From [Synechococcus] sp. NIES-970 (GTDB lineage Bacteria; Cyanobacteriota; Cyanobacteriia; Cyanobacteriales; MRBY01): a stretch of DNA of 64,000 nt. Below, piece after piece: positions 18,045 to 28,262 of the stretch. Position 1 is the first letter of the stretch. Every line of letters starts with the position of its first letter. Under the pieces are notes generated by a model that saw only the letters and a program-made list of their open reading frames with translations, did no database searches and was not told where the DNA came from. Where the stretch lies: positions 1,664,195 through 1,728,194 of the forward strand of contig AP017959.1 of assembly GCA_002356215.1 (NCBI GenBank), in the 5' to 3' direction. A program made the translations under genes and the position numbers.

Positions 18045-20678
18045 ATGTCTAGTGTGCCTCCTGTCCTGAGCGGAAGTGAAATCCGGTCGAAATTTTTAGA
18101 GTTTTTCAACCAGCGGCAACACCCCATTCTTCCCAGTGCTTCCCTTGTGCCGGAAGACCCCACAGTGCTTTTGACCATTGCGGGGATGTTACCGTTTAAG
18201 CCAATTTTCCTCGGACAGCAGGAACCCCCCGCCCCCCGGGCCACCACTTCTCAGAAATGTATCCGCACCAATGACATCGAGAATGTGGGCCGCACCGCGC
18301 GCCACCATACGTTTTTTGAGATGTTGGGGAATTTTAGCTTTGGAGATTATTTCAAAGAGCAGGCGATCGCCTGGGCCTGGGAACTATCCACAAAGGTTTT
18401 TAAAATTGACCCGAAAAATATCGTCGTCAGTGTGTTCCGTGAAGATGACGAAGCCTTTGAACTCTGGCGTGACAAGGTGGGGGTCAATCCGAAGCGCATT
18501 ATCCGCATGGGCGAAGAGGATAACTTTTGGGTGTCCGGCCCCACCGGGCCCTGTGGTCCCTGTTCAGAGCTGTACTACGACTTCAAACCAGAACTAGGGG
18601 ATGACAATATTGACCTTGAAGATGACACACGTTTCATTGAATATTACAATCTCGTGTTCATGCAATATAACCGCGACGCAGAGGGCCATTTAACACCCCT
18701 TGCCAAGCAGAATATTGATACTGGAATGGGCCTAGAACGGATGGCCCAGATCCTCCAGCAAGTGCCCAACAATTACGAAACAGATCTGATTTTTCCGATC
18801 GTAGAAACCGCCGCTAAATTAGCAGGAATCCACTATGAAAAATCTGACGAAAAAACGAAGATTTCTTTAAAAGTCATTGGTGACCATGTGCGTTCCGTTG
18901 TCCACATGATTGCCGATGGTATTACTGCTTCCAATACCGATCGTGGTTACGTGTTGCGGCGTTTAATCCGGCGGGTCGTGCGTCATGGTCGTCTGATTGG
19001 CATTGAAGGAAATTTCATTAACCAAGTCGCCGAAACAGCAATTCAACTGTCTGAAGTGGCCTATCCCAATACCCGCGATCGCGCTACGTTTATTAAGCAG
19101 GAACTCGAACGGGAAGAAAACAATTTCCTCAAGACCCTAGAGCGGGGTGAGAAGCTTCTCGCAGACATTATTGCCAAGGAAGAAAAACAAATTTCTGGGG
19201 TAGATGCTTTTACCTTGTTTGATACCTTTGGTTTCCCCTTTGAACTGACCCAGGAAATCGCCGAAGAAAGTGGTTTAACTGTTGATGAAGTGGGATATAA
19301 AGCGGAAATGAAAAAGCAGCAGGAACGCTCCAAAGCTGCCCACGAAACCATCGATCTCACCGTCCAAGGTAGCCTCGATGAATTGGCCGAACAGATCCAC
19401 CCAACAGCCTTCGTCGGTTACGCAGCCCTGCAATCCCAAGTGAAAATTGAAGCGGTTTTGGTGGCAGGTCATCGCGTCGAAACGGCCGAAGCCGGGGCCG
19501 AAGTGCAACTCATTTGTGATCAAACCCCCTTCTATGCCGAATCTGGGGGACAAATTGGCGATCGCGGTTATTTCTCTGGGGATAATCTCGTCGTCCGCAT
19601 CAACGATGTGCAAAAAGAATCAGGCTTTTTTGTCCACTATGGCAAAGTGGAGCGGGGCAGCTTGACGGTCGGGGAAACGGCCACTGCCACCATCGACCGG
19701 GCCTGTCGCCGTCGCGCCCAAGCAAACCACACGGCCACCCACTTGCTCCAGGCAGCTTTGAAAAATATTGTGGATGAAGGTATTTCTCAGGCAGGTTCCC
19801 TGGTGGATTTCGATCGCCTGCGGTTTGACTTCAATTGTCCCCGGGGCCTCACTGCTGAGGAACTGACCCAAGTTGAAACGCAGATCAATACCTGGATCGC
19901 CGAAGCCCATGATGGCCAAGTGGCAACCATGCCGATCGCCGAAGCTAAGGCCAAGGGAGCCGTGGCGATGTTCGGGGAAAAATACGGCGCAGAAGTGCGG
20001 GTCGTGGATTTCCCTGGGGTATCGATGGAGCTCTGTGGTGGCACCCACGTGAAAAATACCGCCGAAATTGGTCTATTTAAAATTATTTCTGAAACAGGTA
20101 TCTCTTCGGGCATCCGTCGCATTGAGGCCGTTGCTGGCCCAGCGGTATTGGAATACCTCAAGGTGCGCGATCAAGTGGTGAAAGAGCTCGGTGATAAATT
20201 TAAAGCCAAGCCCGAGGAAATCACGGAACGGGTGGAAAATATCCAAGCAGAACTGCGCAACACCCAAAAGGAACTGGAAAAAGTTAAAGGTGAATTGGCG
20301 ATCGCCAGGTCCGAAGCCCTCGTTAGCCAGGCCGAAACCGTTGGCGCATTCAAGATCCTCGTGGCAAACATGGGCGATCTTGATGCCAAAGCCCTCCAGA
20401 CGGCGGCCGAACGCTTACAGCAAAAACTTGGCGAAGCGGCTGTGGTTCTAGCTTCGGTGCCAGAAGAGGGGAAAGTTTCCCTGGTGGCCGCCTTTAGTGA
20501 GAGCATCTACAAAGGTAAACAACTGCAAGCCGGTAAGTTCATCGGTGGCATTGCCAAACTCTGTGGTGGTGGCGGTGGTGGTCGCCCGAACTTGGCCCAG
20601 GCCGGAGGGCGGGATGCCAGCCAGTTACCCGAAGCCCTGAGCACCGCCAAGCAGCAACTCCAGGAGGCTCTCCGCTAG
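18045..20678 (+). CDS. alaS: Alanyl-tRNA synthetase
   Basis: Class II synthetase of 877 residues that charges tRNA-Ala. The aminoacylation core carries [22 protein letters not shown] (motif 1-2 region) and [15 protein letters not shown]. The editing domain has HTATHLL and the zinc-binding CGGTHV motif. The C-Ala domain follows a coiled coil ([24 protein letters not shown]) and ends in a glycine-rich segment [15 protein letters not shown]. The length is normal and the frame is intact. A CheY-like gene follows after 48 bp on the same strand. Confidence 0.99.
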   Translation: MSSVPPVLSGSEIRSKFLEFFNQRQHPILPSASLVPEDPTVLLTIAGMLPFKPIFLGQQEPPAPRATTSQKCIRTNDIENVGRTARHHTFFEMLGNFSFGDYFKEQAIAWAWELSTKVFKIDPKNIVVSVFREDDEAFELWRDKVGVNPKRIIRMGEEDNFWVSGPTGPCGPCSELYYDFKPELGDDNIDLEDDTRFIEYYNLVFMQYNRDAEGHLTPLAKQNIDTGMGLERMAQILQQVPNNYETDLIFPIVETAAKLAGIHYEKSDEKTKISLKVIGDHVRSVVHMIADGITASNTDRGYVLRRLIRRVVRHGRLIGIEGNFINQVAETAIQLSEVAYPNTRDRATFIKQELEREENNFLKTLERGEKLLADIIAKEEKQISGVDAFTLFDTFGFPFELTQEIAEESGLTVDEVGYKAEMKKQQERSKAAHETIDLTVQGSLDELAEQIHPTAFVGYAALQSQVKIEAVLVAGHRVETAEAGAEVQLICDQTPFYAESGGQIGDRGYFSGDNLVVRINDVQKESGFFVHYGKVERGSLTVGETATATIDRACRRRAQANHTATHLLQAALKNIVDEGISQAGSLVDFDRLRFDFNCPRGLTAEELTQVETQINTWIAEAHDGQVATMPIAEAKAKGAVAMFGEKYGAEVRVVDFPGVSMELCGGTHVKNTAEIGLFKIISETGISSGIRRIEAVAGPAVLEYLKVRDQVVKELGDKFKAKPEEITERVENIQAELRNTQKELEKVKGELAIARSEALVSQAETVGAFKILVANMGDLDAKALQTAAERLQQKLGEAAVVLASVPEEGKVSLVAAFSESIYKGKQLQAGKFIGGIAKLCGGGGGGRPNLAQAGGRDASQLPEALSTAKQQLQEALR

Positions 20679-20726
20679 GAGGCACTTCCTGGTCACCCCC
20701 CCCATAGCTCACTCGTTGAATAGACA

Positions 20727-21128
20727 ATGACAGTGCCCGATCCTGCCCAGATATCCCCTACCCAGGCAACGATTCTCCTGGTGGAAGATAATCTCTCCAA
20801 CATCACAACGATGGTGGATTATCTTCAGGCGAAGGGTTATGCAGTCTTGGTGGCGATGAACGGTCGGGAAGGGGTGGCAATGGCCCGCCAGCAGCAACCG
20901 GATTTGATTCTGATGGATATTCAAATGCCGGAAATGGATGGCCTAGAGGCGATCGCCCGGATTCGTCAAGATCCGGCGATCGCCACAACGCCGATCATTG
21001 CCTTGACCGCTTTAGCGATGAAAGGCGATCGCGAACGGTGTCTCCAGGCAGGGGCCGATGAATATGTCAGCAAGCCAGTGCGCTTAAAGGCTCTCCTTCA
21101 GTTGATACAGGGGTTTTTGCGGCCATAA
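20727..21128 (+). CDS. Single-domain CheY-like response regulator
   Basis: A 133-residue stand-alone receiver: acidic pocket in LLVEDNLSN (E20, D21), phosphoacceptor D64 in ILMDIQMPEMDG, threonine in ALTALAMKGDR and lysine in YVSKPV. There is no output domain, so it would act by protein contact or as a phosphorelay intermediate. The sequence is close to the C-terminal receivers of cyanobacterial hybrid kinases. It follows alaS by 48 bp; no kinase gene is adjacent. Confidence 0.92.
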   Translation: MTVPDPAQISPTQATILLVEDNLSNITTMVDYLQAKGYAVLVAMNGREGVAMARQQQPDLILMDIQMPEMDGLEAIARIRQDPAIATTPIIALTALAMKGDRERCLQAGADEYVSKPVRLKALLQLIQGFLRP

Positions 21129-21149
21129 ATAATTCCCCGCCAGCCAAGC

Positions 21150-21557
21150 TCAGGCTTGGATCATTTCAAGGTGGCGTTCGATCAAGAGAATTGCCACTAG
21201 GTCATCGATGGGGCGGGGCGGCAAACGCAGACCCTCAGGAATTAATCTTTGGAACAAATTGGGGGGATACATCTGCCAATAGCGGTCGCGGGCTTCAAGG
21301 GTGCTATTGCGTTCATTAACTAAAGTGACCGACAGTTGCGGCGGGAGGGCGGCCGTCAATTGAGCCTGCCACTGTTGGGCAGTGGTTTGATTGCCCATGA
21401 CCACCTGGGAAACGTTGTAGGTGTTGCACCATTGGGAGACAGTGGCGATCGCCGCCACCGCAGGGATAACCGCGTGGGTAAAAAGTTGCCCCTGGTCATC
21501 CATTACGGCGACCCCACATTTATCGCGGCCCGGGTCAAACCCCAAGTAAACGGTCAT
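21150..21557 (-). CDS. RNase H-fold YqgF/RuvX-like protein
   Basis: A 135-residue protein with an RNase H-like start, LGFDPGRDKCGVAVMD, and the later NERNSTLEARDRYW and RPIDDLVAILLIERHL segments, where Asp/Glu residues sit at catalytic positions of the YqgF/RuvC superfamily. Likely roles are pre-16S rRNA trimming or Holliday-junction-type nuclease activity; the family member cannot be told apart from sequence alone. It is diverged from standard YqgF. It lies 22 bp downstream of the DUF3084 gene on the same strand, probably in one operon. Confidence 0.8.
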   Translation of the reverse strand: MTVYLGFDPGRDKCGVAVMDDQGQLFTHAVIPAVAAIATVSQWCNTYNVSQVVMGNQTTAQQWQAQLTAALPPQLSVTLVNERNSTLEARDRYWQMYPPNLFQRLIPEGLRLPPRPIDDLVAILLIERHLEMIQA

Positions 21558-21579
21558 TGCGTTTCTCTGCTCTCTTTTT

Positions 21580-22950
21580 CTAGCTTCTAATCACGATTCT
21601 ACCGTTACTAAAAGCGATTAATTCTAACCGGAGCGGCCCCGCCGTAAAGGTATTTTCTGTGGCGATCGCCCGAATCTCGGTAATGGGCTCAGGGGAACTA
21701 TTGATGGCCTCTGCAAAACTGATAATGCGACTAACATTGCCATCTTCGACCTGGATATCCCCCAGAATCCCTGCACGACGAGCCCGAAACTGGGCCGCAC
21801 CCAAGAGAAAGTCCACAGGACGACGGGCGGCATTGGGATTTTGTAAACTCAATTCTTCTAGGGATAATGTGGCGATCACTTCCCCCTCCCGGAAAATCTG
21901 CTCATTCAGCACGGCATCGGCAAACACCTGCACGGCCGCTTCCCCCTGGAGATAGTTCCCTGCCGACAGAAGACGCACCACATAATCGCGGCCATCGGCA
22001 ATTTGGTCCAAGAGTTGCTCGACTTGGGCATTGGTGATTTGGGCCACCCGGGCCTCGAAATCAGGGTTGGTGCCGCCAGTGGCCATGACCGCGTTACGAT
22101 TGGCCTCCCGGAGGAGCTGGTCAATCGCTTGGTTGGCGGCGCTGGGGTCGAGGATGCGCACCACCCCAAAGGCGAGCACTTGACCCGTTGTAAGAGCAAC
22201 ATTGCCACTCCGGAAGTTGATATAACTGGCTTCGAGAATGTTGACCTGTTCTTCGAGGGTGCCAATTTGACCTTCTAGCCCCGTGAGAATTTGATCTTTT
22301 TGGGCGATCGACTGGTCTAGCTGAGCAATGCGATTATCGCGGTCATTGATCTCTGCTTGGAGCTGACTCTGTTGATTTTCCAGGGCGACGATTTGCTGAG
22401 AACGTTCCTCAATTACTGTATTTTGACGATTTAATTGAGCCCGGAGAGATTCACTCTGGGTTTGGAGGCGATCGCGCTGCTCCCGGAGCGTTCTTTGCTC
22501 CGTGGTGAGGGCGGTGATATCTGCTTGGAGATCTGCGGCTTGGCTCCGAAACCGCTCTAGTTGGGTCTGGGCCTCTGCAAATCTTCCTTCAATTTCTTGG
22601 AGCTCCTGTTCTGCTTCGAGGCGATCGCTGCGAGCGGTTGCCAACTCCTGTTCAATTTGTTCCTTTTCCGCCGTCACATCCAACAATTCTTGACGCCGCT
22701 GGGCCAAAATTTCATCCAACTGAAAAACCCCTTGGCGCAAGGATTTGCTTAAGCCAAACAACAGTCCCAGGGTGCTTGCTGCGATCACGGTTCCCGTCAT
22801 CACTGTCACCACTACCGCCGTCTGTTTTGGCCGCAGATTAAACAGCGTCAACCGCGCTTTGCCGACCTTGCTCCCCAGGCGATCGCCCAATGCCGCCAAA
22901 ATGCCCCCCAAAATGAGCACCGAAAATATTAGTACAAAAGCACTAGTCAT
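21580..22950 (-). CDS. DUF3084 membrane-anchored coiled-coil protein
   Basis: A 456-residue cyanobacterial family protein. Two transmembrane segments lie at the N-terminus (about 2-21 and 46-68). A long coiled coil follows (about 75-245), rich in Gln/Glu/Arg heptads such as QAEINDRDNRIAQLDQSIAQKD. The C-terminal globular domain (about 250-456) is the conserved DUF3084 part. The coiled coil makes a structural or scaffolding role in or near the membrane likely. No enzymatic motif is seen. It precedes the RNase H-fold gene in a probable two-gene operon. Confidence 0.88.
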   Translation of the reverse strand: MTSAFVLIFSVLILGGILAALGDRLGSKVGKARLTLFNLRPKQTAVVVTVMTGTVIAASTLGLLFGLSKSLRQGVFQLDEILAQRRQELLDVTAEKEQIEQELATARSDRLEAEQELQEIEGRFAEAQTQLERFRSQAADLQADITALTTEQRTLREQRDRLQTQSESLRAQLNRQNTVIEERSQQIVALENQQSQLQAEINDRDNRIAQLDQSIAQKDQILTGLEGQIGTLEEQVNILEASYINFRSGNVALTTGQVLAFGVVRILDPSAANQAIDQLLREANRNAVMATGGTNPDFEARVAQITNAQVEQLLDQIADGRDYVVRLLSAGNYLQGEAAVQVFADAVLNEQIFREGEVIATLSLEELSLQNPNAARRPVDFLLGAAQFRARRAGILGDIQVEDGNVSRIISFAEAINSSPEPITEIRAIATENTFTAGPLRLELIAFSNGRIVIRS

Positions 22951-23001
22951 TTAACACCAGGCGATATCTAAACCCAAAAGTACCACCCATCTACTGTAAC
23001 G

Positions 23002-23757
23002 TTAAGCGAACTGTTGGCTCAGGTTTACCGGATCATGGACAGTAATTTTCTTTTTGTAGATCGAAATCATGTTCTCCTCCCGGAGTTCCCCCAAAAGGCG
23101 TGTCACTGTTACCCTGGTTGAGCCAATCGCCTCGGCGATCGCCTGGTGCGACAACTTGAGGTCAATGCGAATCCCTTCATCGGTCGGCACCCCAAAATCC
23201 CGACAGAGAATCAACAAGAAACTGACCAAGCGTGAACCCATATCCCGGTGAGCCAGGGTTTCGATCATCATCTCCGTTTGCAAAATTCGCGACGATAGTC
23301 CCTTGAGCATCAACATCGCCAGCTCAGGGTGCTCATTCAAAGCCTTCTGTACCTGCTCAATGGGGGCCGACAACAATTCCACTGGCGTAAAAGCCACCGC
23401 ATGGTAAAACCGGTCTGACTTTTGCCCCGTCAACAGCGATAGCACCCCAAACACACTATTTTCCCGTAGGAGTGCTACCGTAATTTCTTCCCCAGCCTCA
23501 TAAACCCGTGATAGTCGCACCGCCCCCTTGAGGAGAAAGTAAACCCGCTCCGCTGGATCGCCTGGGAAGAAAATTGTTTTGCCCCGGTCGTAATTTTCCA
23601 CCACAGGCGGGAAAGGGCCGCTATGAAACTGACGAAATGCCGTCGCAAGATCCGTAACTTGAGTTGCAGGTGATTCAGACACAGGATTGGCAGAAAAAGG
23701 AGGTTGGTTGAAATCGGGGTTATACATAGATTCTGTTGGGCAAGGTTTTTTCACCAA
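23002..23757 (-). CDS. ntcA: Global nitrogen regulator NtcA
   Basis: CRP-family transcription factor that senses 2-oxoglutarate and controls nitrogen assimilation. The cyclic-nucleotide-like effector domain has [47 protein letters not shown] and the long C-helix; the helix-turn-helix is [24 protein letters not shown], the NtcA signature. At 251 residues it is longer than the usual 223 or so; an alternative ATG at 23727 gives 241 residues, so an N-terminal extension remains either way. It is divergent from fabI. Several GTAN8TAC sites elsewhere in the window (12162, 44426, 46224) are candidate targets. Confidence 0.96.
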   Translation of the reverse strand: MVKKPCPTESMYNPDFNQPPFSANPVSESPATQVTDLATAFRQFHSGPFPPVVENYDRGKTIFFPGDPAERVYFLLKGAVRLSRVYEAGEEITVALLRENSVFGVLSLLTGQKSDRFYHAVAFTPVELLSAPIEQVQKALNEHPELAMLMLKGLSSRILQTEMMIETLAHRDMGSRLVSFLLILCRDFGVPTDEGIRIDLKLSHQAIAEAIGSTRVTVTRLLGELREENMISIYKKKITVHDPVNLSQQFA

Positions 23758-23826
23758 GGTGGGTACAACATCCGTGCTCAGTGTGCAGAGACCATAAGCA
23801 TTCCCCTTAAACTAAATCTTATCCTG

Positions 23827-23842
23827 GTATAGTATTTTGTAC
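23827..23842 (-). promoter_or_regulatory. Possible imperfect NtcA box upstream of ntcA
   Basis: On the minus strand GTA-CAAAATAC-TAT matches five of six bases of GTAN8TAC, about 72 bp before ntcA. NtcA is known to regulate its own gene in other cyanobacteria. A TAN3T element at standard spacing was not found, so this is weak. Confidence 0.25.
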
Positions 23843-24006
23843 TTTTTGCTTCAAAATAATTATGGATTTCTGGGTCAGTCTCGCGTAATTTTCTAAAATT
23901 TCCCGTGATTTGCCCTAAAGCAGCCATTTGCACAGAGGCCAGCGGCAGGCGAAGATGATAAGCGCTGTCTGCCTGGCTCGAATTTTTATACCTTTTGGGA
24001 ACCCAT

Positions 24007-24783
24007 ATGCTTGATTTAACTGGAAAAAATGCCCTGGTGACGGGGATTGCAAATAATAAATCCATTGCCTGGGGCATCGCCCAACAATTGCACGCCGCTG
24101 GAGCAAATATCGGCGTTACCTACCTCCCCGATGATAAGGGCCGTTTTGAGAAAAAAGTGGGTGAATTGGTTGCCCCACTGAACCCGAGTCTTTTCCTCCC
24201 CTGCAATGTGCAGGATGATGCCCAGGTGGATCAAGTATTTGAGACAATTCAAAAAGATTGGGGCAAACTCGATATTCTCATTCACTGTCTTGCTTTTGCG
24301 AACCGAGAAGATCTAACTGGTGATTTTAGTGATACTTCTCGGGATGGTTTTAATACGGCCCTCGATATTAGTGCCTATTCCCTGACCCGTTTGGCTCGGG
24401 GCGCAAAAACAGTGATGACCGAAGGGGGGGCGATCGTGACCCTGACTTATTTAGGGGGGGTGAAAGTCATCCCCAACTACAATGTGATGGGTGTGGCTAA
24501 GTCTGCGTTGGAAATGAGTGTGCGTTATCTCGCCGCCGATCTTGGCCCCAGTAATATCCGGGTGAACGCTATTTCTGCAGGCCCAATCCGCACCTTGGCT
24601 TCTTCGGCAGTGGGCGGCATCCTCGATATGATTCACCATGTGGAGGCAACGGCTCCCCTACGACGGACGGTAACCCAAAAAGAAGTGGGTAATGCGGCGG
24701 CGTTCCTCTGCAGTGATCTTTCCAGTGGGATTACGGGCCAAGTGCTCTATGTGGATTCTGGCTACGAAATTATGGGAATGTAA
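24007..24783 (+). CDS. fabI: Enoyl-[acyl-carrier-protein] reductase (NADH)
   Basis: A 258-residue short-chain dehydrogenase that reduces enoyl-ACP in the last step of each fatty-acid elongation cycle. MLDLTGKNALVTGIANNKSIAWGIAQQL holds the variant glycine motif of FabI; the catalytic Y-x6-Y-x6-K appears as YLGGVKVIPNYNVMGVAKSALE. The C-terminus LCSDLSSGITGQVLYVDSGYEIMGM is typical. An upstream in-frame TTG (23995) exists, but the ATG at 24007 with GGGA 6 nt before it fits the family start. A strong terminator follows at 24816. Confidence 0.97.
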   Translation: MLDLTGKNALVTGIANNKSIAWGIAQQLHAAGANIGVTYLPDDKGRFEKKVGELVAPLNPSLFLPCNVQDDAQVDQVFETIQKDWGKLDILIHCLAFANREDLTGDFSDTSRDGFNTALDISAYSLTRLARGAKTVMTEGGAIVTLTYLGGVKVIPNYNVMGVAKSALEMSVRYLAADLGPSNIRVNAISAGPIRTLASSAVGGILDMIHHVEATAPLRRTVTQKEVGNAAAFLCSDLSSGITGQVLYVDSGYEIMGM

Positions 24784-24815
24784 TGGCCTAGCTTTCGGGT
24801 CCGCGTCCTTTGGGT

Positions 24816-24849
24816 TCCCCCTCAGTGCTAGGGGGATTTTGTTTTTTTA
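24816..24849 (+). terminator. Intrinsic terminator between fabI and rsmH
   Basis: TCCCCCT (24816-24822), loop CAGTGCT, AGGGGGA (24830-24836), then TTTTGTTTTTTT. A 7-bp GC-rich stem with a long T-run on the plus strand is a classic Rho-independent terminator. Its T-run abuts the rsmH ribosome site. Confidence 0.85.
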
Positions 24850-24864
24850 TTGGGTGAAATCATC

Positions 24865-25761
24865 ATGCCTGAAGATTTTGTGCATGTTTCGGTACTGCGG
24901 GAAGAATTGGTGGCGGGGTTAGGGGTGAAACCGGGGGGGCATTATTTAGATGTGACCCTGGGCGGTGGTGGCCACACGGCACTGATTTTGCAGCAGGGTG
25001 AAGATGTGCGGGTCACTGGGGTAGACCGGGATGGTCAGGCGATCGCCGCCGCCTCAGAACGGTTAAAAGAATTTGGCGATCGCTTCCGGGCAGTGCGGTC
25101 AAATTTTGGTGAGTTTCAGCCTCAGGGAGAAAAATTTGACGGGATTATCGCTGATCTCGGGGTGAGCTCGGTGCAGTTTGACCAAGGCGATCGCGGCTTT
25201 AGTTTTCGCTTTGATGCCCCTTTAGATATGCGTATGGACCAGCAGCAGACCCTGACGGCGGCGGACATTATTAACCACGATGATGAAACAAGTCTTGCCA
25301 ATCTTTTTTATGAATATGGCGAAGAGCGTTTTTCTCGCCGTATTGCCCGCAAGATTATAGAGCGCCGCCCCCTCCACACCACAAAAGAGCTCGAAGAAAT
25401 CATTTTTTATTGCTATCCACCGAAAAGTCGGAAAGGCAGAATTCATCCGGCAACCCGGGTGTTTCAAGCTTTACGCATTGCCGTTAATGGTGAGCTAGAT
25501 GCTTTGCAATATCTCCTCGCCCAAGCGCCCCAATGGTTAAAGTCAGAGGGGAGATTAGGAATTATCAGTTTCCATAGCCTCGAAGATCGCCTGGTCAAAA
25601 ATGCCTTTCGGCAGCGAGAGATTTGGCGCGTCTTGACCAAAAAACCAATTATTGCCAGTGAAGCGGAAATCGATCAAAATCCCCGGGCCCGGTCAGCGAA
25701 GTTGCGCTTTGCAGAATTGAAAGCAGGAAATTTCATCGAGCAGAGCAGTTCAGTTCAGTAG
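24865..25761 (+). CDS. rsmH: 16S rRNA (cytosine-1402-N4)-methyltransferase RsmH
   Basis: A 298-residue SAM-dependent enzyme (formerly MraW) that methylates C1402 in the ribosomal P site. The SAM motif is [51 protein letters not shown] and the C-terminal [17 protein letters not shown] are the family blocks. An upstream in-frame TTG at 24850 lies inside the terminator T-run, so the ATG at 24865 is preferred. Unlike in many bacteria, it is not linked to ftsL, ftsI or mur genes here. Confidence 0.97.
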   Translation: MPEDFVHVSVLREELVAGLGVKPGGHYLDVTLGGGGHTALILQQGEDVRVTGVDRDGQAIAAASERLKEFGDRFRAVRSNFGEFQPQGEKFDGIIADLGVSSVQFDQGDRGFSFRFDAPLDMRMDQQQTLTAADIINHDDETSLANLFYEYGEERFSRRIARKIIERRPLHTTKELEEIIFYCYPPKSRKGRIHPATRVFQALRIAVNGELDALQYLLAQAPQWLKSEGRLGIISFHSLEDRLVKNAFRQREIWRVLTKKPIIASEAEIDQNPRARSAKLRFAELKAGNFIEQSSSVQ

Positions 25762-25897
25762 TGACAAAAGAATCATCTGTTGTTCTCCCGATGCAACCTG
25801 GGAGAGAGTTTTCCCTTTGCTCGGAATTCACCGGCTAACTCCGCCGTTTTAGGGTGATATCAACAGGCGATCGCCCCCAGGAAAAGCCTGCTAAAAT

Positions 25898-25955
25898 AAG
25901 CTTACGAAAAGTTAGATTATCGTAAGCTTGTGTTCTAAAATCTAGATAACACAAG
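25898..25955 (+). repeat. Two overlapping inverted repeats upstream of the tyrosine recombinase
   Basis: The first repeat has arms AAGCTTACGA (25898-25907) and TCGTAAGCTT (25920-25929). Allowing one mismatch it becomes 12-bp arms around an 8-bp centre, the geometry of a tyrosine recombinase core site. The second has arms CTTGTGTT (25927-25934) and AACACAAG (25948-25955). The two share three bases. They end 12 bp before the recombinase start, so they may be its operator, its recombination site or both. Confidence 0.6.
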
Positions 25956-25966
25956 TATTTGAGAGC

Positions 25967-26941
25967 ATGGTATTTATGGAAACATCCTTGGCCCAACCGA
26001 GCCCATTTTCAGTCCCTACAGACAATCCTGATATCCTGAGCCAGCTTCTCGAAAATCAAAAATCTCCCCATACCTGGCGCGCTTATAAAAAAGATATCCG
26101 CGACTTTTTCCGCTTTGTCGCTGATGCCAATGAACCGACCCCAATTCTGATTGAGGCACTGCTTAAACTAGAGCAACCCCAAGCTTTGGCCCTGGTTCTG
26201 CGCTACAAAAATCATCTGCGGGATGTCCGTTGCCTCAAGGAAGCCACCATTAACCGCCGCCTCGCCGCCCTCAAAGCCCTCGTGCGCTTAGCCAATCAGT
26301 TGGGTCAGTGCCGCTATACCCTAGATGGGATTCGGGGAGAAAAGGTCATCCATTATCGAGATACCACAGGCGTTTCACAAAATATATATAGACAAATTTT
26401 AAAAATGCCCGACCAAAGCACCACAAAGGGCAAACGAGACTACGCCATTTTAAGGCTGCTTTGGGATAATGCCCTGCGGCGTAACGAAGTTGTCCAAACG
26501 AATTTAGGTGATCTAGATCTAGAACGGCGATCGCTTGATATTTTAGGCAAAGGGAAAGGCAATCAGAAAGAGCAGATTACCCTCTCCCGAGCCACGGTCA
26601 CAGCTCTAGAAAGTTGGTTAACAGTGCGCCCTGGCCCCAAAGAAAAAAACCAGCCGCTTTTTGTGGCCCTAGATCGCGCTCACCAAGGCCATCGTTTAAC
26701 GGGCACAGCCATCTATCAGCTCGTGCGCAGTACGGCCAGAGCAGCAGGGGTGCAAAAAGTTTTATCACCCCACCGCATTCGACATGCCGGAATTACGGCG
26801 GCCCTAGATGCCACCAACGGTGATGTGCGCAAGGTGCAAAAATTTTCCCGCCACGCGGATCTCAACACCTTGATGATTTACGATGACAACCGCCGGGATG
26901 TACAGGGGGAAATTACCGACCTGCTGGCGGGCTTAATTTAG
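25967..26941 (+). CDS. Tyrosine recombinase (XerC/D-like integrase)
   Basis: A 324-residue phage-integrase-family recombinase. The N-terminal SAM-like DNA-binding domain spans about 20-115 (SPHTWRAYKKDIRDFFRFV). The catalytic domain keeps the full set: R171 in NALRRNEV, a lysine in GKGKGNQK, H269 and R272 in SPHRIRHAG, H296 in SRHADL and the nucleophile Y305 in MIYDDNR. There is a second ATG three codons in (25976). It stands alone between rsmH and ald with no phage or transposon genes, so it is more like a chromosomal Xer or site-specific recombinase than a prophage remnant. The inverted repeats directly in front are notable. Confidence 0.93.
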   Translation: MVFMETSLAQPSPFSVPTDNPDILSQLLENQKSPHTWRAYKKDIRDFFRFVADANEPTPILIEALLKLEQPQALALVLRYKNHLRDVRCLKEATINRRLAALKALVRLANQLGQCRYTLDGIRGEKVIHYRDTTGVSQNIYRQILKMPDQSTTKGKRDYAILRLLWDNALRRNEVVQTNLGDLDLERRSLDILGKGKGNQKEQITLSRATVTALESWLTVRPGPKEKNQPLFVALDRAHQGHRLTGTAIYQLVRSTARAAGVQKVLSPHRIRHAGITAALDATNGDVRKVQKFSRHADLNTLMIYDDNRRDVQGEITDLLAGLI

Positions 26942-26958
26942 ACGTGCACGGGGCAAAT

Positions 26959-28047
26959 TTAGTCAGCTAAATCTGGAAACACTTCCCGCACTGCCGGATG
27001 AATTAAACGCCGTTCCGCTACGTTCAACCCCTGGGCGATCGCCGGATTTTGTTTAATGGCACCGATGCCCTGGTTGGCCAGCTGGAGGGTATAGGGCAAG
27101 GTGCTGTTATTGAGGGCTTGGGAGGCAGTCCAGGGTACGGCCCCAGGCATATTCGGCACCCCAAAATGAATCACCCCTTCTTCTATATAGGTGGGCTGAC
27201 TGTGGGAGGTGGGCCGGAGAGTTTCGATGCAGCCCCCCTGATCGACGGCCACGTCAATAATCACTGAGCCGGGTTTCATGGTTTTGATCGCCTCCCTAGA
27301 CACCAAAAGCGGTGCTCGCTTACCTGGTAATAACACCGCCCCAATGACGAGATCTGCAAAGGGGAGCCACTGTTGAATCTGGCTGGGGGTACTGTAGAGA
27401 AGCTCTACCCGCGAGCCAAAGAGGGTTTCTAGATAGCTTAGGCGATCGACATTGATATCGAGAATTTGCACCTGGGCTCCTAAACCCACCGCCATTTTTG
27501 CGGCCTCTGTACCTACACTGCCACCCCCGAGGATCATTACCCGACCCGGTGCAACCCCAGGTACACCGCCCAACAAAACACCCCGGCCTCCCTGTTGTTT
27601 TTCGAGGTAGCGGCTCCCAAATTGCACCGCCAAGCGACCAGCGATGACACTCATCGGTGCCAGGAGCGGTAAATTGCCCTTACCGTCGGTGATGGTTTCG
27701 TAGGCGATCGCCGTAATGCCCGATTGAATTAACTGGGCAGTTAACTGACGGTCAGCGGCGAGATGGAGATAGGTAAACAAAATTTTGCCGGCCTGCAAAA
27801 ACGGATATTCCGTCGGGAGGGGTTCTTTGACCTTGACGATTAGTTCCTGCTCCCAGGCGATCGCGGCGCTAGAGACAATGGTTGCCCCAGTCTGCTGGTA
27901 TGCCTCATCGGTAAAGCCAGACCCGAGCCCGGCATTGGTTTCAATAAAAACTTGGTGGCCGGCATTCACAAGCACCTGCACACTACTCGGCGACAACCCG
28001 ACCCGAAATTCTTGGTCCTTGATTTCCTTGGGAACACCGATTTTCAT
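26959..28047 (-). CDS. ald: Alanine dehydrogenase
   Basis: A 362-residue NAD-dependent enzyme interconverting L-alanine and pyruvate plus ammonia. MKIGVPKEIKDQEFRVGLSPSSV is the typical start; the substrate-binding lysine lies in VKVKEPLPTEYPFLQ, and the NAD fold carries MILGGGSVGTEAAKMAVGLGAQV. The frame opens 7 codons upstream, but the ATG at 28047 with GAGG just before is the family start. It is convergent with the recombinase gene and divergent from the APH/P-loop kinase gene. Role: alanine catabolism or nitrogen balance. Confidence 0.96.
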   Translation of the reverse strand: MKIGVPKEIKDQEFRVGLSPSSVQVLVNAGHQVFIETNAGLGSGFTDEAYQQTGATIVSSAAIAWEQELIVKVKEPLPTEYPFLQAGKILFTYLHLAADRQLTAQLIQSGITAIAYETITDGKGNLPLLAPMSVIAGRLAVQFGSRYLEKQQGGRGVLLGGVPGVAPGRVMILGGGSVGTEAAKMAVGLGAQVQILDINVDRLSYLETLFGSRVELLYSTPSQIQQWLPFADLVIGAVLLPGKRAPLLVSREAIKTMKPGSVIIDVAVDQGGCIETLRPTSHSQPTYIEEGVIHFGVPNMPGAVPWTASQALNNSTLPYTLQLANQGIGAIKQNPAIAQGLNVAERRLIHPAVREVFPDLAD

Positions 28048-28262
28048 AGAAAGCCTCGCTGTTGGCATGGGGAGAGATGTCCATTCAATTTAAAAGCTTT
28101 TAGGCCGTCCTGTCAGCACCTTAGATTTCATCAAAGATTACCCAGACAGCGGCTTTAAAAAACAAAATTAACTTAGACAAATATGATTGTCTAAAAGTTT
28201 TTGGGGGTGCATTTGAGCAAAATGGCACAATAAACTTCACTCCCTATTGATAGAAAAAATCC

